Below, in pieces: positions 34,437 to 46,677 of a stretch of 64,000 nt of DNA; the stretch's first letter is position 1; each line of letters starts with the position of its first letter. The stretch comes from Mangrovibacter plantisponsor. GTDB lineage: Bacteria > Pseudomonadota > Gammaproteobacteria > Enterobacterales > Enterobacteriaceae. The notes under the pieces are model-generated. The model saw nothing but the letters and a program-made list of their open reading frames with translations. It did not search any database and was not told where the DNA came from. Made by a program: the position numbers and the translations under genes. Location of the stretch: contig NZ_QGTS01000012.1 in the NCBI RefSeq assembly GCF_003182475.1, positions 99,647 to 163,646 of the forward strand, written 5' to 3'.

Positions 34437-34874
34437 TTAAAAACCCACACAAACCGTGTCATCTACACGCATTACTGAATCTTGCGCAAACCGGGTTTTA
34501 TAAACAGAACGCAAGGTTTCTATTTTTTGGTTTTCAGCCGGGTCGTTGCCATGAATTAACATCAACGCCTTACTATTTTCTTTTGCCAGTTTACCGTCAT
34601 TGCCCAGCCACTGCCCGCGTGCATCAAACACAGTCAACCCATCACGAAAACGCGGTGTCACATCTTGATCAACAAAGTGCTGCCACTCAGCACTGGTGAT
34701 ATCAGGCCCACCAGAGCGGCTCAGGCCAAAGTACAATGTTGTTTGCACCATTGGTGCACCCACTTTACAGGTTGCATCCGTCTTTTCAGCTGTTTTGGTC
34801 ACTGGTGCGGTACAGCCTGCCAGCGAGAAAGCCAGAAAAGCTGCAGAAATGCCTGCCACAAATACGTTTTTCAT
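34437..34874 (-). CDS. DUF3574 family lipoprotein
   Basis: 145 residues with a lipoprotein signal peptide; the lipobox is LAGC with the lipidated Cys21. The mature part contains TTLYFGLSRSGG, ITSAEWQHFVDQDVTPRF and FDARGQWLG, the typical DUF3574 pattern. No function is known for the family. A single-gene unit convergent with nupC. Confidence 0.8.
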   Translation of the reverse strand: MKNVFVAGISAAFLAFSLAGCTAPVTKTAEKTDATCKVGAPMVQTTLYFGLSRSGGPDITSAEWQHFVDQDVTPRFRDGLTVFDARGQWLGNDGKLAKENSKALMLIHGNDPAENQKIETLRSVYKTRFAQDSVMRVDDTVCVGF

Positions 34875-35030
34875 TATTCACCTGTCTTACTATCATCTGA
34901 ATCATTGTTATTGGTATACAACTCTGTATTTCGCTTCTGAATAGAATACGAAATTCAAAGGAATAGCAAGCAAACAGACAGGTAAGAAGTGCAGGAAGGC
35001 TATTAACCGCCTTCCCGGGATGGTTAGTGC

Positions 35031-35291
35031 TCAACTTGCGGTTTTGGTTTGAATGAATTTAATCGCGTCTGCTTCAGTCATTCCCGTACCATGCACGAGT
35101 AAGTCTACCTCGTCTTCATTCGCTTTGTTTTTGAAGGTTTGTGTCTGTGATACGTCAAACACACCACTGATGATGTCACCCCGTTGAATGTCATCGCTGG
35201 ATTGTAACTCGGCGACAATAAACCCGCCGTCTTCATCACGCAACACAATGAAACCGATGCGGTGTTCATGCAATACGACAACAGCATCCAT
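35031..35291 (-). CDS. Small acidic protein of unknown function (86 aa)
   Basis: Not recognised. The protein (MDAVVVLHEHRIGFIVLRDEDGG...) has a beta-rich first half (EHRIGFIVL, GFIVAEL), a segment resembling an OB-like strand (GDIISGVFDVSQTQTF), and a helical end. No signal peptide. The ATG at 35291 has GAGGG seven bases before it; the open frame to 35372 adds residues without support. Confidence 0.6.
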   Translation of the reverse strand: MDAVVVLHEHRIGFIVLRDEDGGFIVAELQSSDDIQRGDIISGVFDVSQTQTFKNKANEDEVDLLVHGTGMTEADAIKFIQTKTAS

Positions 35292-35517
35292 CAGGTTTGC
35301 CCTCTTGTTATTTATTGAAACAAGGCACCATTCCTGCAATTGTCCGGGCAGGAGGTAACTTAACCTCACCACAAAGCGTGGTTATACTTTCATTATCGGC
35401 CCGGAACAGAAAAACCTGCGCAGAAAAATGAATAACGCGAGGTGATTCACACCATTGCAGCAAACCGATTAAGTAGCCAGCCCCTCTTTATGTTTCGTCC
35501 ACCAACCTGCTCGCCTG

Positions 35518-35748
35518 TTAATGCTTCATATCAGGAGGGGTGTTCAGCATACCCACAGCATTTTGTAAGAGTTCAATCAACTCAAGTGCGGTTTCTTTAC
35601 TCAGCAAAAAGTTTTTGTCGCTGTGAACTGTGGGGTCTGTTGGTGTAGCCAGGAACTGAGGGGTAACAATCAACGCATCGTAATCTTTTGCGATGCGAAT
35701 ATCTAACCCAGCGAGTGGGAAAGTTTCGTACTTTTGCTCTTCTTTCAT
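35518..35748 (-). CDS. BssS-like small protein
   Basis: A 76-residue protein. The segment FPLAGLDIRIAKDYDALIV, a middle rich in TP, and the helix LLSKETALELIELLQNAVG follow the layout of E. coli BssS (HPLVGWDISTVDSYDALML, LWLTTDVARQFISILEAGI), a small regulator of biofilm formation. Similarity is clear in pattern but modest in identity. The ATG at 35748 is preferred over 35793. Confidence 0.6.
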   Translation of the reverse strand: MKEEQKYETFPLAGLDIRIAKDYDALIVTPQFLATPTDPTVHSDKNFLLSKETALELIELLQNAVGMLNTPPDMKH

Positions 35749-36156
35749 GGGCACCCCGACTTCATCCTTACCTTGCGCACCAGCAGGAAACAAAATAGCC
35801 CCTGCAGTCAGGTTAATGGCATATCATTCGGCTAAATAAATGTCTCTACGTAAAAAGTATGATTTACCAAAAACACCATTGATTTATAAGGATAATTTTA
35901 ACATGCACGGAGTCTTACCAATAAATTTAAAACAGCCAGGATAACCGTTGCTAAAAAGAATGACGCGATATCATTCACTCACTTTCTGCCCATTTATTCC
36001 ACAAGTCGTTACCCGTTATGCCGTTAATTTAATGCTGAGCTCAGGCTCTGGAATAAAGTGTAGGTGAATTTTCCGGGCTGTGAGGTATTGAGGGAAAACA
36101 CATCACCAGGTTCAGGCCAGGCTACAGTAAACATGGCCCTGAACCTGGTCGCCATG
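35749..36156. other. Intergenic region with a 12-bp perfect inverted repeat
   Basis: No gene seen. ACCAGGTTCAGG at 36105-36116 and its exact complement at 36138-36149 lie just after the stop of the thiol oxidoreductase gene on its strand, followed by GATGTGTTTTCCC, so it is probably that gene's terminator. Confidence 0.6.
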
Positions 36157-36942
36157 TTAAGGGTGCATAGCTCTGGTTATAGCAGACTGTAACTCTTCAG
36201 CAGGCACTGCGCCTGGCAACACAGTCGTATTTTGCGGGTTTGCACCTGAAACTGGCATTACGATAAGACCTGGAGTCCCCGTGAGGCCTATTGCCTGTGC
36301 AAGCTCACTGTTAGTGGTGAATATTTCTTCAGCATTTTTGGCCTTAATGCTAACCGGAGCCCCAGCAGCCCGGGTTGCTGAGTCAATATCTTTGGTGGTA
36401 AGGGCGCCTTCAAAATGGCCGGTATTGTACACAGCGTTATGATACGCAATATAAGCAGCAGGCCCCTTTTGTTGCCAAACAGCCAACCCGCGTTCAGCCG
36501 CAGTTAATGAATTGGTCCAGCGTTGGGCGAAAATCGGCCAGTCCTTAAAGATATAACGAACACCAGGGTTACTCTTCATTGTGGCTTCCAGCTCAGGCGC
36601 CAAATGGCTACAGTACACACACTGGTAATCAAAAAACTCAATCACAGCAACTTTGGCATCAGCCGGGCCAACTGTTGGTGTGCTTTTATCATCCAGCAGT
36701 GATTTCTGGTTTTGTAATACTTGTTTCAACATCGTTTGCTGCTGTTCAGCTTGCTGTTGCTCCTGAAGTTTCTGGCTTGCCTGCACCAGAACTTCAGGGT
36801 GGGCAACCAGGTAATCTGCAGCAATTTTCCCAATTTCAGCTTGTTGTGCTGCGGTAAAACCAGAGGCAGCATCTTCAGCACTTGCTGCAAACGTTGCCAG
36901 TAAGCAACCAGATACAACAACAGAGATTATTTTCTTCAGCAT
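36157..36942 (-). CDS. ScsC/DsbA-like periplasmic thiol oxidoreductase
   Basis: 261 residues with a signal peptide (cut near residue 23). After it comes a charged, glutamine-rich helical stretch (residues about 30-80, AAQQAEIGKIAADYLVAHP and SQKLQEQQQAEQQQTM), then a thioredoxin-fold DsbA domain with the active site CVYC at Cys108-Cys111 and a cis-Pro loop (GLTGTPGLIV). The N-terminal helical region is like the trimerisation stalk of ScsC isomerases. It probably isomerises or oxidises disulfides in the periplasm. No scsB/dsbD-type partner is adjacent. Confidence 0.82.
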   Translation of the reverse strand: MLKKIISVVVSGCLLATFAASAEDAASGFTAAQQAEIGKIAADYLVAHPEVLVQASQKLQEQQQAEQQQTMLKQVLQNQKSLLDDKSTPTVGPADAKVAVIEFFDYQCVYCSHLAPELEATMKSNPGVRYIFKDWPIFAQRWTNSLTAAERGLAVWQQKGPAAYIAYHNAVYNTGHFEGALTTKDIDSATRAAGAPVSIKAKNAEEIFTTNSELAQAIGLTGTPGLIVMPVSGANPQNTTVLPGAVPAEELQSAITRAMHP

Positions 36943-37351
36943 CAAAAGTCTTCTTGTGTTTAATAACGCATTACAGTGCCCCCTGGCTTGAGTATCTCAT
37001 CGGGTAAGCCAGGGCCGGTGTACCACAACATAAACGGGTTAGTTCAGATACCTGCGGCTGTGAAGCTCCCCGTTTCCGGGCATAATATGATAATTGCTAC
37101 ACACGCTTCTGACAGAAAAACACCATCAGGCCAGCAGATACCCGAATCTTATCGGGTGAGTGAAATAGATACTCCTCGCCATTAACATATTGATCCATTC
37201 TTGCTGAGTTTATAACAAATTACCGGTTCCCGGGGCTCACTGACATAACACGCCATAGAGTTGTTTCTCTCAATTCTGGTACTTGCGTCTCGCCAGGCTG
37301 GGGAGATAAAGGCTACGATCAACATGCATTAACACAAAAAGGAGGTTGTCT
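36943..37351. other. Divergent intergenic region, no gene seen
   Basis: About 400 bases between the thiol oxidoreductase gene and uspF, which are divergently read. It must hold both promoters; no motif was assigned. Confidence 0.5.
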
Positions 37352-37786
37352 ATGTATCGAACGATACTGGTGCCCGTCGATGTTACGGAACCTGAACTAA
37401 CTGAAATGGTTGTTCCCCACGTCGAAACATTGGCAAAGTTGGAAGATGCCCAGGTACATTTTCTAACGGTTATACCGCCGCTTCCTTACTACACAACACT
37501 GGGTCTGGCTTATTCTGCTGAATTACCAGAGAAAGATGACATTCTCGGAGAGGCTGGCAAGAAACTCGACGATGTTATTGCCCGTTTTTCAATACCCGAA
37601 GACCGGGTCGAAAAACATGTCACCTGGGGCGCACCTAAGGATCAAATTTTAAACCTTGCAAAAGACATTGATGCCAGTGTGATTGTTATTGCATCCCATA
37701 AACCCAGTGTGACGACATATTTACTGGGTTCGAATGCGGCAGTTGTAGTACGTCACGCCACCTGCCCGGTACTTGTTGTACGTTAA
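37352..37786 (+). CDS. uspF: Universal stress protein F
   Basis: A 144-residue single-domain Usp, the length of E. coli UspF, with the same N-terminus ([11 protein letters not shown]). The nucleotide-binding C-terminal motif lies in [20 protein letters not shown]. UspF/UspG-type proteins bind nucleotide and help in adhesion and stress survival. AGGAGG six bases before the ATG at 37352 sets the start. Confidence 0.93.
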   Translation: MYRTILVPVDVTEPELTEMVVPHVETLAKLEDAQVHFLTVIPPLPYYTTLGLAYSAELPEKDDILGEAGKKLDDVIARFSIPEDRVEKHVTWGAPKDQILNLAKDIDASVIVIASHKPSVTTYLLGSNAAVVVRHATCPVLVVR

Positions 37787-37809
37787 GTTCATGACCGCTG
37801 TGTGTAACT

Positions 37810-37844
37810 ATCCCGGTGGCATTTGCGCCACCGGGATGTTTTTA
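37810..37844 (+). terminator. Rho-independent terminator after uspF
   Basis: ATCCCGGTGGC at 37810-37820 pairs with GCCACCGGGAT at 37827-37837, followed by GTTTTTA. It overlaps the stop of the facing gene, so it may serve both. Confidence 0.88.
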
Positions 37845-38309
37845 TGCCCAGGAGAATGTCTCAACACTGTCGCCATACATATTTACAATCCCTTCCGGCG
37901 TCTTAATGAAACAGGGTGTATGGATATCATCCCGCAGGTGATTAACCAGGTCAAAAAGCAACCCGGTGATAATTTGCCGGTCTTCTTCAAGCAGCGTTCC
38001 GCTCAGCAACACTAAAGTGAGCGAGGCACAGTATTGCCTTAATGTCTGGGATTCAGCCCCCAGAAGAAAAGGCATACTCCTTACTTCTTCGGCTGTTCCT
38101 GTAAGTGCCTGCACACAATGTGCTGGCACGGGCGAATCCAGCACATATTTTAGTGACTCCAGGGCACACAATAATTTGCCACATAACGCCATTCGCGTGG
38201 GATGATGCGCAGCCTCCAGAAGTTCACCAACCAGTGATTCACACAAAGAAGCTAACTCCAGCAGATCCATTTTTGCATGGATAACACTCATCATAGGAGA
38301 ATCATTCAT
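37842..38309 (-). CDS. Protein of unknown function (155 aa), helical
   Basis: Not recognised. Mostly alpha-helical by its leucine pattern, no signal peptide or clear membrane segment, and several cysteines. The start MNDSPMMSVIHAKMDLLELASL at 38309 has AAGGA seven bases upstream. Convergent with uspF. Confidence 0.55.
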   Translation of the reverse strand: MNDSPMMSVIHAKMDLLELASLCESLVGELLEAAHHPTRMALCGKLLCALESLKYVLDSPVPAHCVQALTGTAEEVRSMPFLLGAESQTLRQYCASLTLVLLSGTLLEEDRQIITGLLFDLVNHLRDDIHTPCFIKTPEGIVNMYGDSVETFSWA

Positions 38310-38514
38310 AATCCATTCCTTGTAACTCACCAATTACTGTATATAAACACAGTAATCAGTTTTTATCCTCTGAGCAATAGTCTGATTCTCTTAAAGGCAT
38401 AGCTTTACAAATCAACTGCAAACAAATGATGAGTAAAAAAATAGTGCCCAGGCATTGCCACTCCTGAGGGGAGCTGTAAGCTAACATGCAAAGTAAATGT
38501 ACAGGTGACTGCCA

Positions 38515-38967
38515 GTGACCAAAGAATTCTTTGCACTAACTGATATCCGCAACCCGGGGAAAAAACAGGCAGCAATGTTACTGCTTACTGACCCAACAGG
38601 GCGCATCGTGTTGCAACTTAGGGATGAAAATAAACCCATACGTTTTCCTGGCCACTGGTCATTATTTGGTGGTGCCATTGAAACAGGCGAAACCCCGCTG
38701 GATGCCGCCCGACGAGAGCTCGAAGAGGAAACAGGCCTGGCTCCTGCTCAGAAAATGTTCCAACCCCTTGCTGTTACACTGGCGTCAGAAACCGGTCGTG
38801 AATTAATGTATGTTTACCATCTCAACCTTGTAATAACCCCTGCCGATATTCAACTTTATGAAGGTGCCGGGTTTGGTTTCATGCTTGAAGAGCAGTTTTC
38901 ACAACTGAAACTGGTTCCCTGGCAACAGCCGGTATTTAACTATTTTTTTAGCAACCGAAACTTTTGA
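38515..38967 (+). CDS. Nudix hydrolase
   Basis: 150 residues, GTG start behind AGGTGA. The Nudix box is intact: GGAIETGETP then AARRELEEETGL at residues about 59-80 (G-x5-E-x7-REUxEExGU). The domain starts KKQAAMLLLTDPTGRIVLQLR. Such enzymes cut nucleoside diphosphates linked to another group; the substrate cannot be told from the box. Confidence 0.8.
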   Translation: MTKEFFALTDIRNPGKKQAAMLLLTDPTGRIVLQLRDENKPIRFPGHWSLFGGAIETGETPLDAARRELEEETGLAPAQKMFQPLAVTLASETGRELMYVYHLNLVITPADIQLYEGAGFGFMLEEQFSQLKLVPWQQPVFNYFFSNRNF

Positions 38968-39257
38968 AACTGTCAATAATTGCATGCACAAAACAGATAA
39001 GAAAAATAGATAATAATGGTGTTTTTTCCACTGCTATTCTTCCGTGACATATTACATAATGCATTTTTCTTATAGATGTAAAAATTCAATATTTTGTTAT
39101 TGTTTGTCGCATTTTTTTGCATGTTACACGCCTACTATCATCATTGATGACACCAGCCACAGAGCCAACACAGGCTGGCTCAATCAACTACATTAATTAG
39201 CCGTTATAACAACAACCACATCAAGAGCGTTAAGCTCTCACTATAATGAGGATAGTC

Positions 39258-40883
39258 ATGTTTCAAACCTATAAGAAACAACTTGCTCTTTACACAATAA
39301 TTGCTGCTGCCTTACCCGTCAGTCAGACTTTTGCTGCAACAGTCCCTGCTAATGTTACGCTATCCAGTAAGCAAGTACTGGTTAGAAACAACGGCTCAGA
39401 GCCCGCCACAATCGATCCACAACTGGCTGAGAGCAACGAAGCATTTAATATTATTTTGGACTGTTTCAGCGGACTGGTGAACATTACTCCACAGGGTAAA
39501 ATCGTACCTGACCTGGCTGATAAATGGGAAAATAAAGATAATACAGTTTGGACATTTCACTTACGTCCGGGAATCGTTTGGTCAAATGGGAAGCCGGTCA
39601 CTGCCGAGGATGTGGTATTTAGCTGGCAACGCCTGGTTGACCCTAAAACAGCATCACCTTATGCATCATTCGCCGCCAACGCGCACATACTTAATGCCGA
39701 AGCTATCGCTGATGGCAAAATGCCAGCAACAGAACTGGGTGTAAAAGCAATTAATGACACTACTGTGCAGGTAACACTTTCACAACCTGTCTCTTATTTT
39801 TTACAATTTGTCGGCCACCCATCACTGTTCCCGGTAAGCAAAGCAGATGTTGAAAAATATGGGAATAAATGGACACAGCCAGAGAATATCGTCACCAGTG
39901 GTGCCTATAAACCCACGCAATGGGTAGTAAATGAAAAACTGGTTGCTGAGCGTAATGATAAATACTGGGATAATAAAGCAACCGTTATTAATCAGGTTAC
40001 ATATTTACCCATAGCTGATCAGGCAGCAATGGTCAATCGCTATAAAACAGGTGAAATAGATATCACTGATACTATTCCTACTATTCAGTACCAGGCACTA
40101 AAAAAAACATATACTGACCAGGTTCACAGTACTGACCTGCTCGGGGTCTATTACTACAAATTTAATACTGCCAAAGCACCATTTAATGATATTCGGGTGC
40201 GTGAAGCGCTAAACCTGGCACTGAACAAAAAAATCATTGCTGAAAAAGTTGTTGGCCAGGGTCAAAAGCCCGCAGACACGTTAATGCCGTTAAATATTGG
40301 TGGAATGAAGTTTACCCCACCTGATTATGCAGCATGGTCACAAGAAAAACGAAATACCGAAGCCAAAAAATTGCTTGCTGAAGCCGGATTTAATGCCCAA
40401 CACCCATTATCACTCAATTTACTCTACAATACTTCCCAGGATCACCAGCGGATAGCTATTGCAGCAACATCAATGTGGAAGAAAAATCTGGGTGCAAATG
40501 TCAGCATGAGTAACCAGGAATGGAAAACTATGCTGGAAACAATGCGCCAGGGTAATTTTGATCTTGTGCGCTATACATGGCTTGCTGATTACAATGAGCC
40601 ATCAACATTCTTTAATACTTTCCGCACTAACGATACACAAAATACAACCAAGTACAGTAACCCTGACTTCGATAAAGCACTGAAGCAGGCCAGTGAAGAC
40701 AGTTCACCCGACAAAATAAAGCAGGATTACCAGACTGCCAGCGATATTCTGTCCCGTGATATTCCTGCCATCCCTGTTTACTACTATGTTCAAAACCAAC
40801 TGGTAAAACCCTTCATAGGAGGCTTTACCGTTTCTCCACTTGGTTTCTATTTGACCAGGGATATGTACATCATTAAGCACTAA
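39258..40883 (+). CDS. OppA/MppA-like periplasmic peptide-binding protein
   Basis: 541 residues, a class C solute-binding protein. A signal peptide (cut near QTFA, residue 27) is followed by the SBP_bac_5 fold: VRNNGSEPATIDPQ, WTFHLRPGIVWSNGKPVTAEDVVFSW, NRYKTGEIDI, LLYNTSQDHQRIAIA and the end RDMYIIKH, all as in OppA and MppA. It binds oligopeptides for an ABC importer. No permease genes are next to it, so it is an orphan that may feed a transporter coded elsewhere. The ATG at 39258 follows GAGGAT; an ATG at 39246 is less well placed. Confidence 0.88.
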   Translation: MFQTYKKQLALYTIIAAALPVSQTFAATVPANVTLSSKQVLVRNNGSEPATIDPQLAESNEAFNIILDCFSGLVNITPQGKIVPDLADKWENKDNTVWTFHLRPGIVWSNGKPVTAEDVVFSWQRLVDPKTASPYASFAANAHILNAEAIADGKMPATELGVKAINDTTVQVTLSQPVSYFLQFVGHPSLFPVSKADVEKYGNKWTQPENIVTSGAYKPTQWVVNEKLVAERNDKYWDNKATVINQVTYLPIADQAAMVNRYKTGEIDITDTIPTIQYQALKKTYTDQVHSTDLLGVYYYKFNTAKAPFNDIRVREALNLALNKKIIAEKVVGQGQKPADTLMPLNIGGMKFTPPDYAAWSQEKRNTEAKKLLAEAGFNAQHPLSLNLLYNTSQDHQRIAIAATSMWKKNLGANVSMSNQEWKTMLETMRQGNFDLVRYTWLADYNEPSTFFNTFRTNDTQNTTKYSNPDFDKALKQASEDSSPDKIKQDYQTASDILSRDIPAIPVYYYVQNQLVKPFIGGFTVSPLGFYLTRDMYIIKH

Positions 40884-40892
40884 CCCCGCTAC

Positions 40893-40921
40893 AAGTGCGG
40901 CACAATAAGCCGCACTTTTTT
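40893..40921 (+). terminator. Rho-independent terminator after the OppA-like gene
   Basis: AAGTGCGGC at 40893-40901 pairs with GCCGCACTT at 40909-40917 followed by TTTTC. Confidence 0.92.
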
Positions 40922-40979
40922 CTTTGCAGTCAAAGGACTATGATGATAATAACATTCTGACATCAAGGTCCGTTTACCT

Positions 40980-41411
40980 ATGGCAACTCACACACTTATC
41001 ATTGGCCCCGACAAGGTGGAATTCAGCACCCCGCCCGTGACACTCAGCATAGGCTATGCAAGCCTGGCGGCACAATTTACCCAGACCCCCTACCCCAGTG
41101 AGCAGGATGTGGAAAACGCAATAATGGTTGTGGAAAATTGTATCCATGCCGAAAAATTACTGCGTAACCTGGACTCAAACCAAAAGTGCAACGATAGCTG
41201 GATTCAGTCAGTAGCTCTCAGCACCGGCAGCCAACAAGAACTTACCCAGGATAAAATTGAGTGCCTCTTTAACGATATTGCAGATATCATCGCGGGCCGT
41301 CCAAAACGCCAGGGTGAGTTTCCGGACGAACCTGGTTTTATCGCCTATGTCACCATATTGCGTGAGCTTTCCCATCACCTGAACATTCAGACCTTCACGC
41401 TTCATAATTAA
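40980..41411 (+). CDS. Protein of unknown function (143 aa)
   Basis: Not recognised. Starts MATHTLIIGPDKVEFSTPP; contains two cysteines (ENCIHAEK, QKCNDSW), a helical middle and an acidic region, without signal peptide. AAGG stands about nine bases before the ATG. It is separated from the OppA-like gene by a terminator and from katG by 312 bases. Confidence 0.6.
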   Translation: MATHTLIIGPDKVEFSTPPVTLSIGYASLAAQFTQTPYPSEQDVENAIMVVENCIHAEKLLRNLDSNQKCNDSWIQSVALSTGSQQELTQDKIECLFNDIADIIAGRPKRQGEFPDEPGFIAYVTILRELSHHLNIQTFTLHN

Positions 41412-43889
<2,478 letters not shown>

Positions 43890-43908
43890 TTTTCTGGTAA
43901 TCCTTTTT

Positions 43909-43946
43909 AAGGTAAGCATGGCCGGAGCTGTGCTTACCTTGTCTTT
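43909..43946 (+). terminator. Terminator after katG
   Basis: AAGGTAAGCA at 43909-43918 pairs with TGCTTACCTT at 43931-43940, followed by GTCTTT. It starts 19 bases after the stop. Confidence 0.8.
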
Positions 43947-44098
43947 GAGTCTTTAAGTTCTTCACCTCATTCAATCACCTTCCTCTCATTCATATTTCTT
44001 TACGCTGACATATGTCTTGTCAATTACGATAACTATACTGTACAGTTCAGTTATTATAATTTACTGAAGCAGACACAACAGCCCATGAGGAACACGAA

Positions 44099-44764
44099 AT
44101 GACATCATTTGTAATCAAGAACTCAGTACATCTTGCTGTACTTACAGGGATAATTATCACTGCAGGCTGTACCAGCACAGCGCCAACGCGCTATAGCGGG
44201 GTTGAGTCCTCTTATGAAATGACGCCCAATACGGATAAAAACAGTGACACCATTCCGTTTCACTATGCACCAACAGTAGACTGGAAAAAATATGACCAGA
44301 TAATCATCGACCCGGTGGATCTTTACCAGGGAAGTGACGGGCAATTCAATGACATGTCTGTAGATGATCGCAAGCAACTTGCTGATTATATGCAAAAAAC
44401 ATTTACCAACACCCTCAGCAAGCGATTTACCCTTACACATACACCTTCAGCCAATACTCTGCACCTGAAACTGACACTTACTGGTGCAGATACAACGCCT
44501 CAGGTTATTGGTACATTTACTAAATTTGATCTTGCCGGAGGGCCATATAACATCGTTCAGTCGGTACGAGGCAAACGCGGTTTGATGAGTGGCTATGTTA
44601 ACTATGCGGTTGAAGTATATGATTCAAAAACAGATGAGCGCCTGCTGGCTTATGTTGCCGAACAATACCCCAATGCCATGAACATCGGGGCAACATTTGG
44701 CTCACTCAGTGCGGCGAAAACCGGAATAGATAAAGGTGCAGACGAACTGCTAAAAATGCTCTGA
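44099..44764 (+). CDS. DUF3313 family lipoprotein
   Basis: 221 residues with a lipoprotein signal; lipobox ITAGC with Cys24. The mature part (TPNTDKNSD, YDQIIIDPVDLY, DRKQLADYMQKTF, LKLTLTGADTTPQ) follows the DUF3313 pattern. The residue after Cys is Thr, which permits outer-membrane sorting. Function unknown. GAGG precedes the ATG. Convergent with a TetR regulator gene. Confidence 0.82.
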   Translation: MTSFVIKNSVHLAVLTGIIITAGCTSTAPTRYSGVESSYEMTPNTDKNSDTIPFHYAPTVDWKKYDQIIIDPVDLYQGSDGQFNDMSVDDRKQLADYMQKTFTNTLSKRFTLTHTPSANTLHLKLTLTGADTTPQVIGTFTKFDLAGGPYNIVQSVRGKRGLMSGYVNYAVEVYDSKTDERLLAYVAEQYPNAMNIGATFGSLSAAKTGIDKGADELLKML

Positions 44765-44778
44765 GGATAATGAATTTT

Positions 44779-45396
44779 TCAGGATGCTTTTGCTCCCATC
44801 ATGAAAAGCGCAACAGCATCCTGAACCATAGCAACAATCTGGGCATCAGAATAGCGCCTCATCTCCTTTTGCAATAACAAATCATCCACTTCCGCAGTTA
44901 CCAGGGCAGAAAATTGCTTAGCTCTGACCATGGGATCCCCTGCCCGCAGCACACCAGCATCGATATACTTCTGCATCAGGCAGGCAAGGCTTTCCATACT
45001 ATCCCGGACACCAGATATCAGAAATAACTCGCCAATATTGGAATGCCCGGCTTCCCCCACCACCACCCGGTAAAGCTGCAATGCCTGGCGGTCAGTAGTC
45101 AGAACAGACAACAGACCCTCACCGAAATGCCGAAGTGTTTCTTCCAGAGTGCTCCCTGCCGCGTTGTCAACAGCCAGTTCCTCAGCTGCGCGAGTCAGGA
45201 AACTCGTGCTGTATAACCGCACAACTGCTTCAAACAACGCTTCTTTGGAGGGAAAGTAATTGTACAGCGTGGCTTTAGAGCCACCAGCACGGCGAGCAAC
45301 TTCATTCATGGATGCCCGCTCATAACCCTGCTCCTGAAAAACGGCTGATGCGGCAGCCAGGATAGCGTTTTTTTTCTCGTCGGTCAGTGTGCGCAT
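44779..45396 (-). CDS. TetR/AcrR family transcriptional regulator
   Basis: 205 residues. An N-terminal TetR helix-turn-helix: AILAAASAVFQEQGYERASM, then VARRAGGSKATLYNYFPSKEALF up to about residue 60. The C-terminal ligand domain is of the AefR type (LQLYRVVVGEAG). GGAGA stands before the ATG at 45396; the frame extends to 45423 without need. No exporter lies beside it, so the target is unknown. Confidence 0.88.
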   Translation of the reverse strand: MRTLTDEKKNAILAAASAVFQEQGYERASMNEVARRAGGSKATLYNYFPSKEALFEAVVRLYSTSFLTRAAEELAVDNAAGSTLEETLRHFGEGLLSVLTTDRQALQLYRVVVGEAGHSNIGELFLISGVRDSMESLACLMQKYIDAGVLRAGDPMVRAKQFSALVTAEVDDLLLQKEMRRYSDAQIVAMVQDAVALFMMGAKAS

Positions 45397-45642
45397 ATTC
45401 TCTCCATGACTTATGAAATCCAAAGCATAACAAAACCATCTGGTTCAGAAAAGTGACTTCATGCTGTTGCTTAACAGTAAATACCCCAGCAGTATTGCAC
45501 CTGAGAGGAGCCAGATGCTCACCTGAATGTGAATTGATTACGCTACCAGCAAGGGTTGGTACATTAACTCAAAACCGAATTTGCCATCTGAATGGAAAGC
45601 CCGCAGGCTTTCCCGGTTTCATTCACTGCCGTCTCGACTCAG

Positions 45643-46677
45643 TTAATGTGTTTTCTGCCAGAAATCATTTAGCCTTGCGACCATCTGTTCGCGAGTAGGA
45701 GTATCTACAAACGCAGACATCAGGCTATTTTCCAGCAAGGTATAGCATTCGCTTTCAGTTAATTGCAGGGCATCAATGACAGATTCGTAGTTCGCGTTCA
45801 CATGCCCGCCAAAATATGCCGGGTCGTCTGAATTGATGGTCACATTAACCCCGGCCTGTAACAGTTCACGCAAATTATGATCGGCCATGGTATCGAATAC
45901 CCGCAATTTGACGTTAGACAAAGGGCATACTGTCAATGGCATCTGTGTATCACTAAGGTGAGCGATAAGGTCAGGATCGTCAAGGCTTCGGACTCCATGA
46001 TCAATTCGTTCACTATCAAGTAGCTGCAATGCCTGCCAAATGTACTCTACTGGCCCCTCTTCGCCGGCATGGGCAACTCGCCGGAGCCCTGCCGCTTTAG
46101 CTCTGGCAAACACGCGGGCAAATTTCTCCGGCGGATTTCCGTTCTCGGAAGAATCAAGACCAACACCGGTCAGCCATTCTGGGTGGCGGCTGAACCATTC
46201 ACGTGAATCTGCAAAGGTTTTCAGTGCATCTGATTCCGGTAAATGGCGTAAAAAGCACATGATCAGTTGAGTTGAAATCCCTTTTTCACGAGCGTTTTCG
46301 AGTGCTCTGATCATTCCAGGAATAAACACGTCAAAACCAATACCGCGGGATGTATGGCTCTGCGGGTCGAAAAAGATCTCAGCATGAATGACACCATTTT
46401 GACAGGCATTGTCGAGATAGGCTGAAGTCATTTCATAGAAGTCGTCTTCCGTTTGCAGCACACTGGTACCGGCATAATAGATATCCAGGAAAGACTGCAA
46501 AGAGGTGAACTGATACGCCAGGCGTAAATCGTCCACTGTAGGCCAGGCCAAAGGAACATTATTCCGTTGCGCGAGTTTAAAAATTAGTTCTGGCTCCAGA
46601 GTGCCTTCTATGTGTACATGCAACTCGGCCTTGGGGGCCCGGGACACTTTTTCAATAAGCGATGGCGTATTTTGCAT
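45643..46677 (-). CDS. Aah1-type adenine/adenosine deaminase
   Basis: A 344-residue amidohydrolase. Zinc ligands are in AELHVHIEGTLEP (His20, His22), the later histidine in RVAHAGEEGP and the aspartates in INSDDPAYFGG. The SFLDIYYAGTSVL and HAEIFFDPQSHTSRGI segments match the fungal Aah1/bacterial adenine deaminase branch rather than E. coli Add. It should turn adenine into hypoxanthine, though adenosine activity is not excluded. The ATG at 46677 with GAGAG before it gives the family N-terminus. Confidence 0.85.
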   Translation of the reverse strand: MQNTPSLIEKVSRAPKAELHVHIEGTLEPELIFKLAQRNNVPLAWPTVDDLRLAYQFTSLQSFLDIYYAGTSVLQTEDDFYEMTSAYLDNACQNGVIHAEIFFDPQSHTSRGIGFDVFIPGMIRALENAREKGISTQLIMCFLRHLPESDALKTFADSREWFSRHPEWLTGVGLDSSENGNPPEKFARVFARAKAAGLRRVAHAGEEGPVEYIWQALQLLDSERIDHGVRSLDDPDLIAHLSDTQMPLTVCPLSNVKLRVFDTMADHNLRELLQAGVNVTINSDDPAYFGGHVNANYESVIDALQLTESECYTLLENSLMSAFVDTPTREQMVARLNDFWQKTH

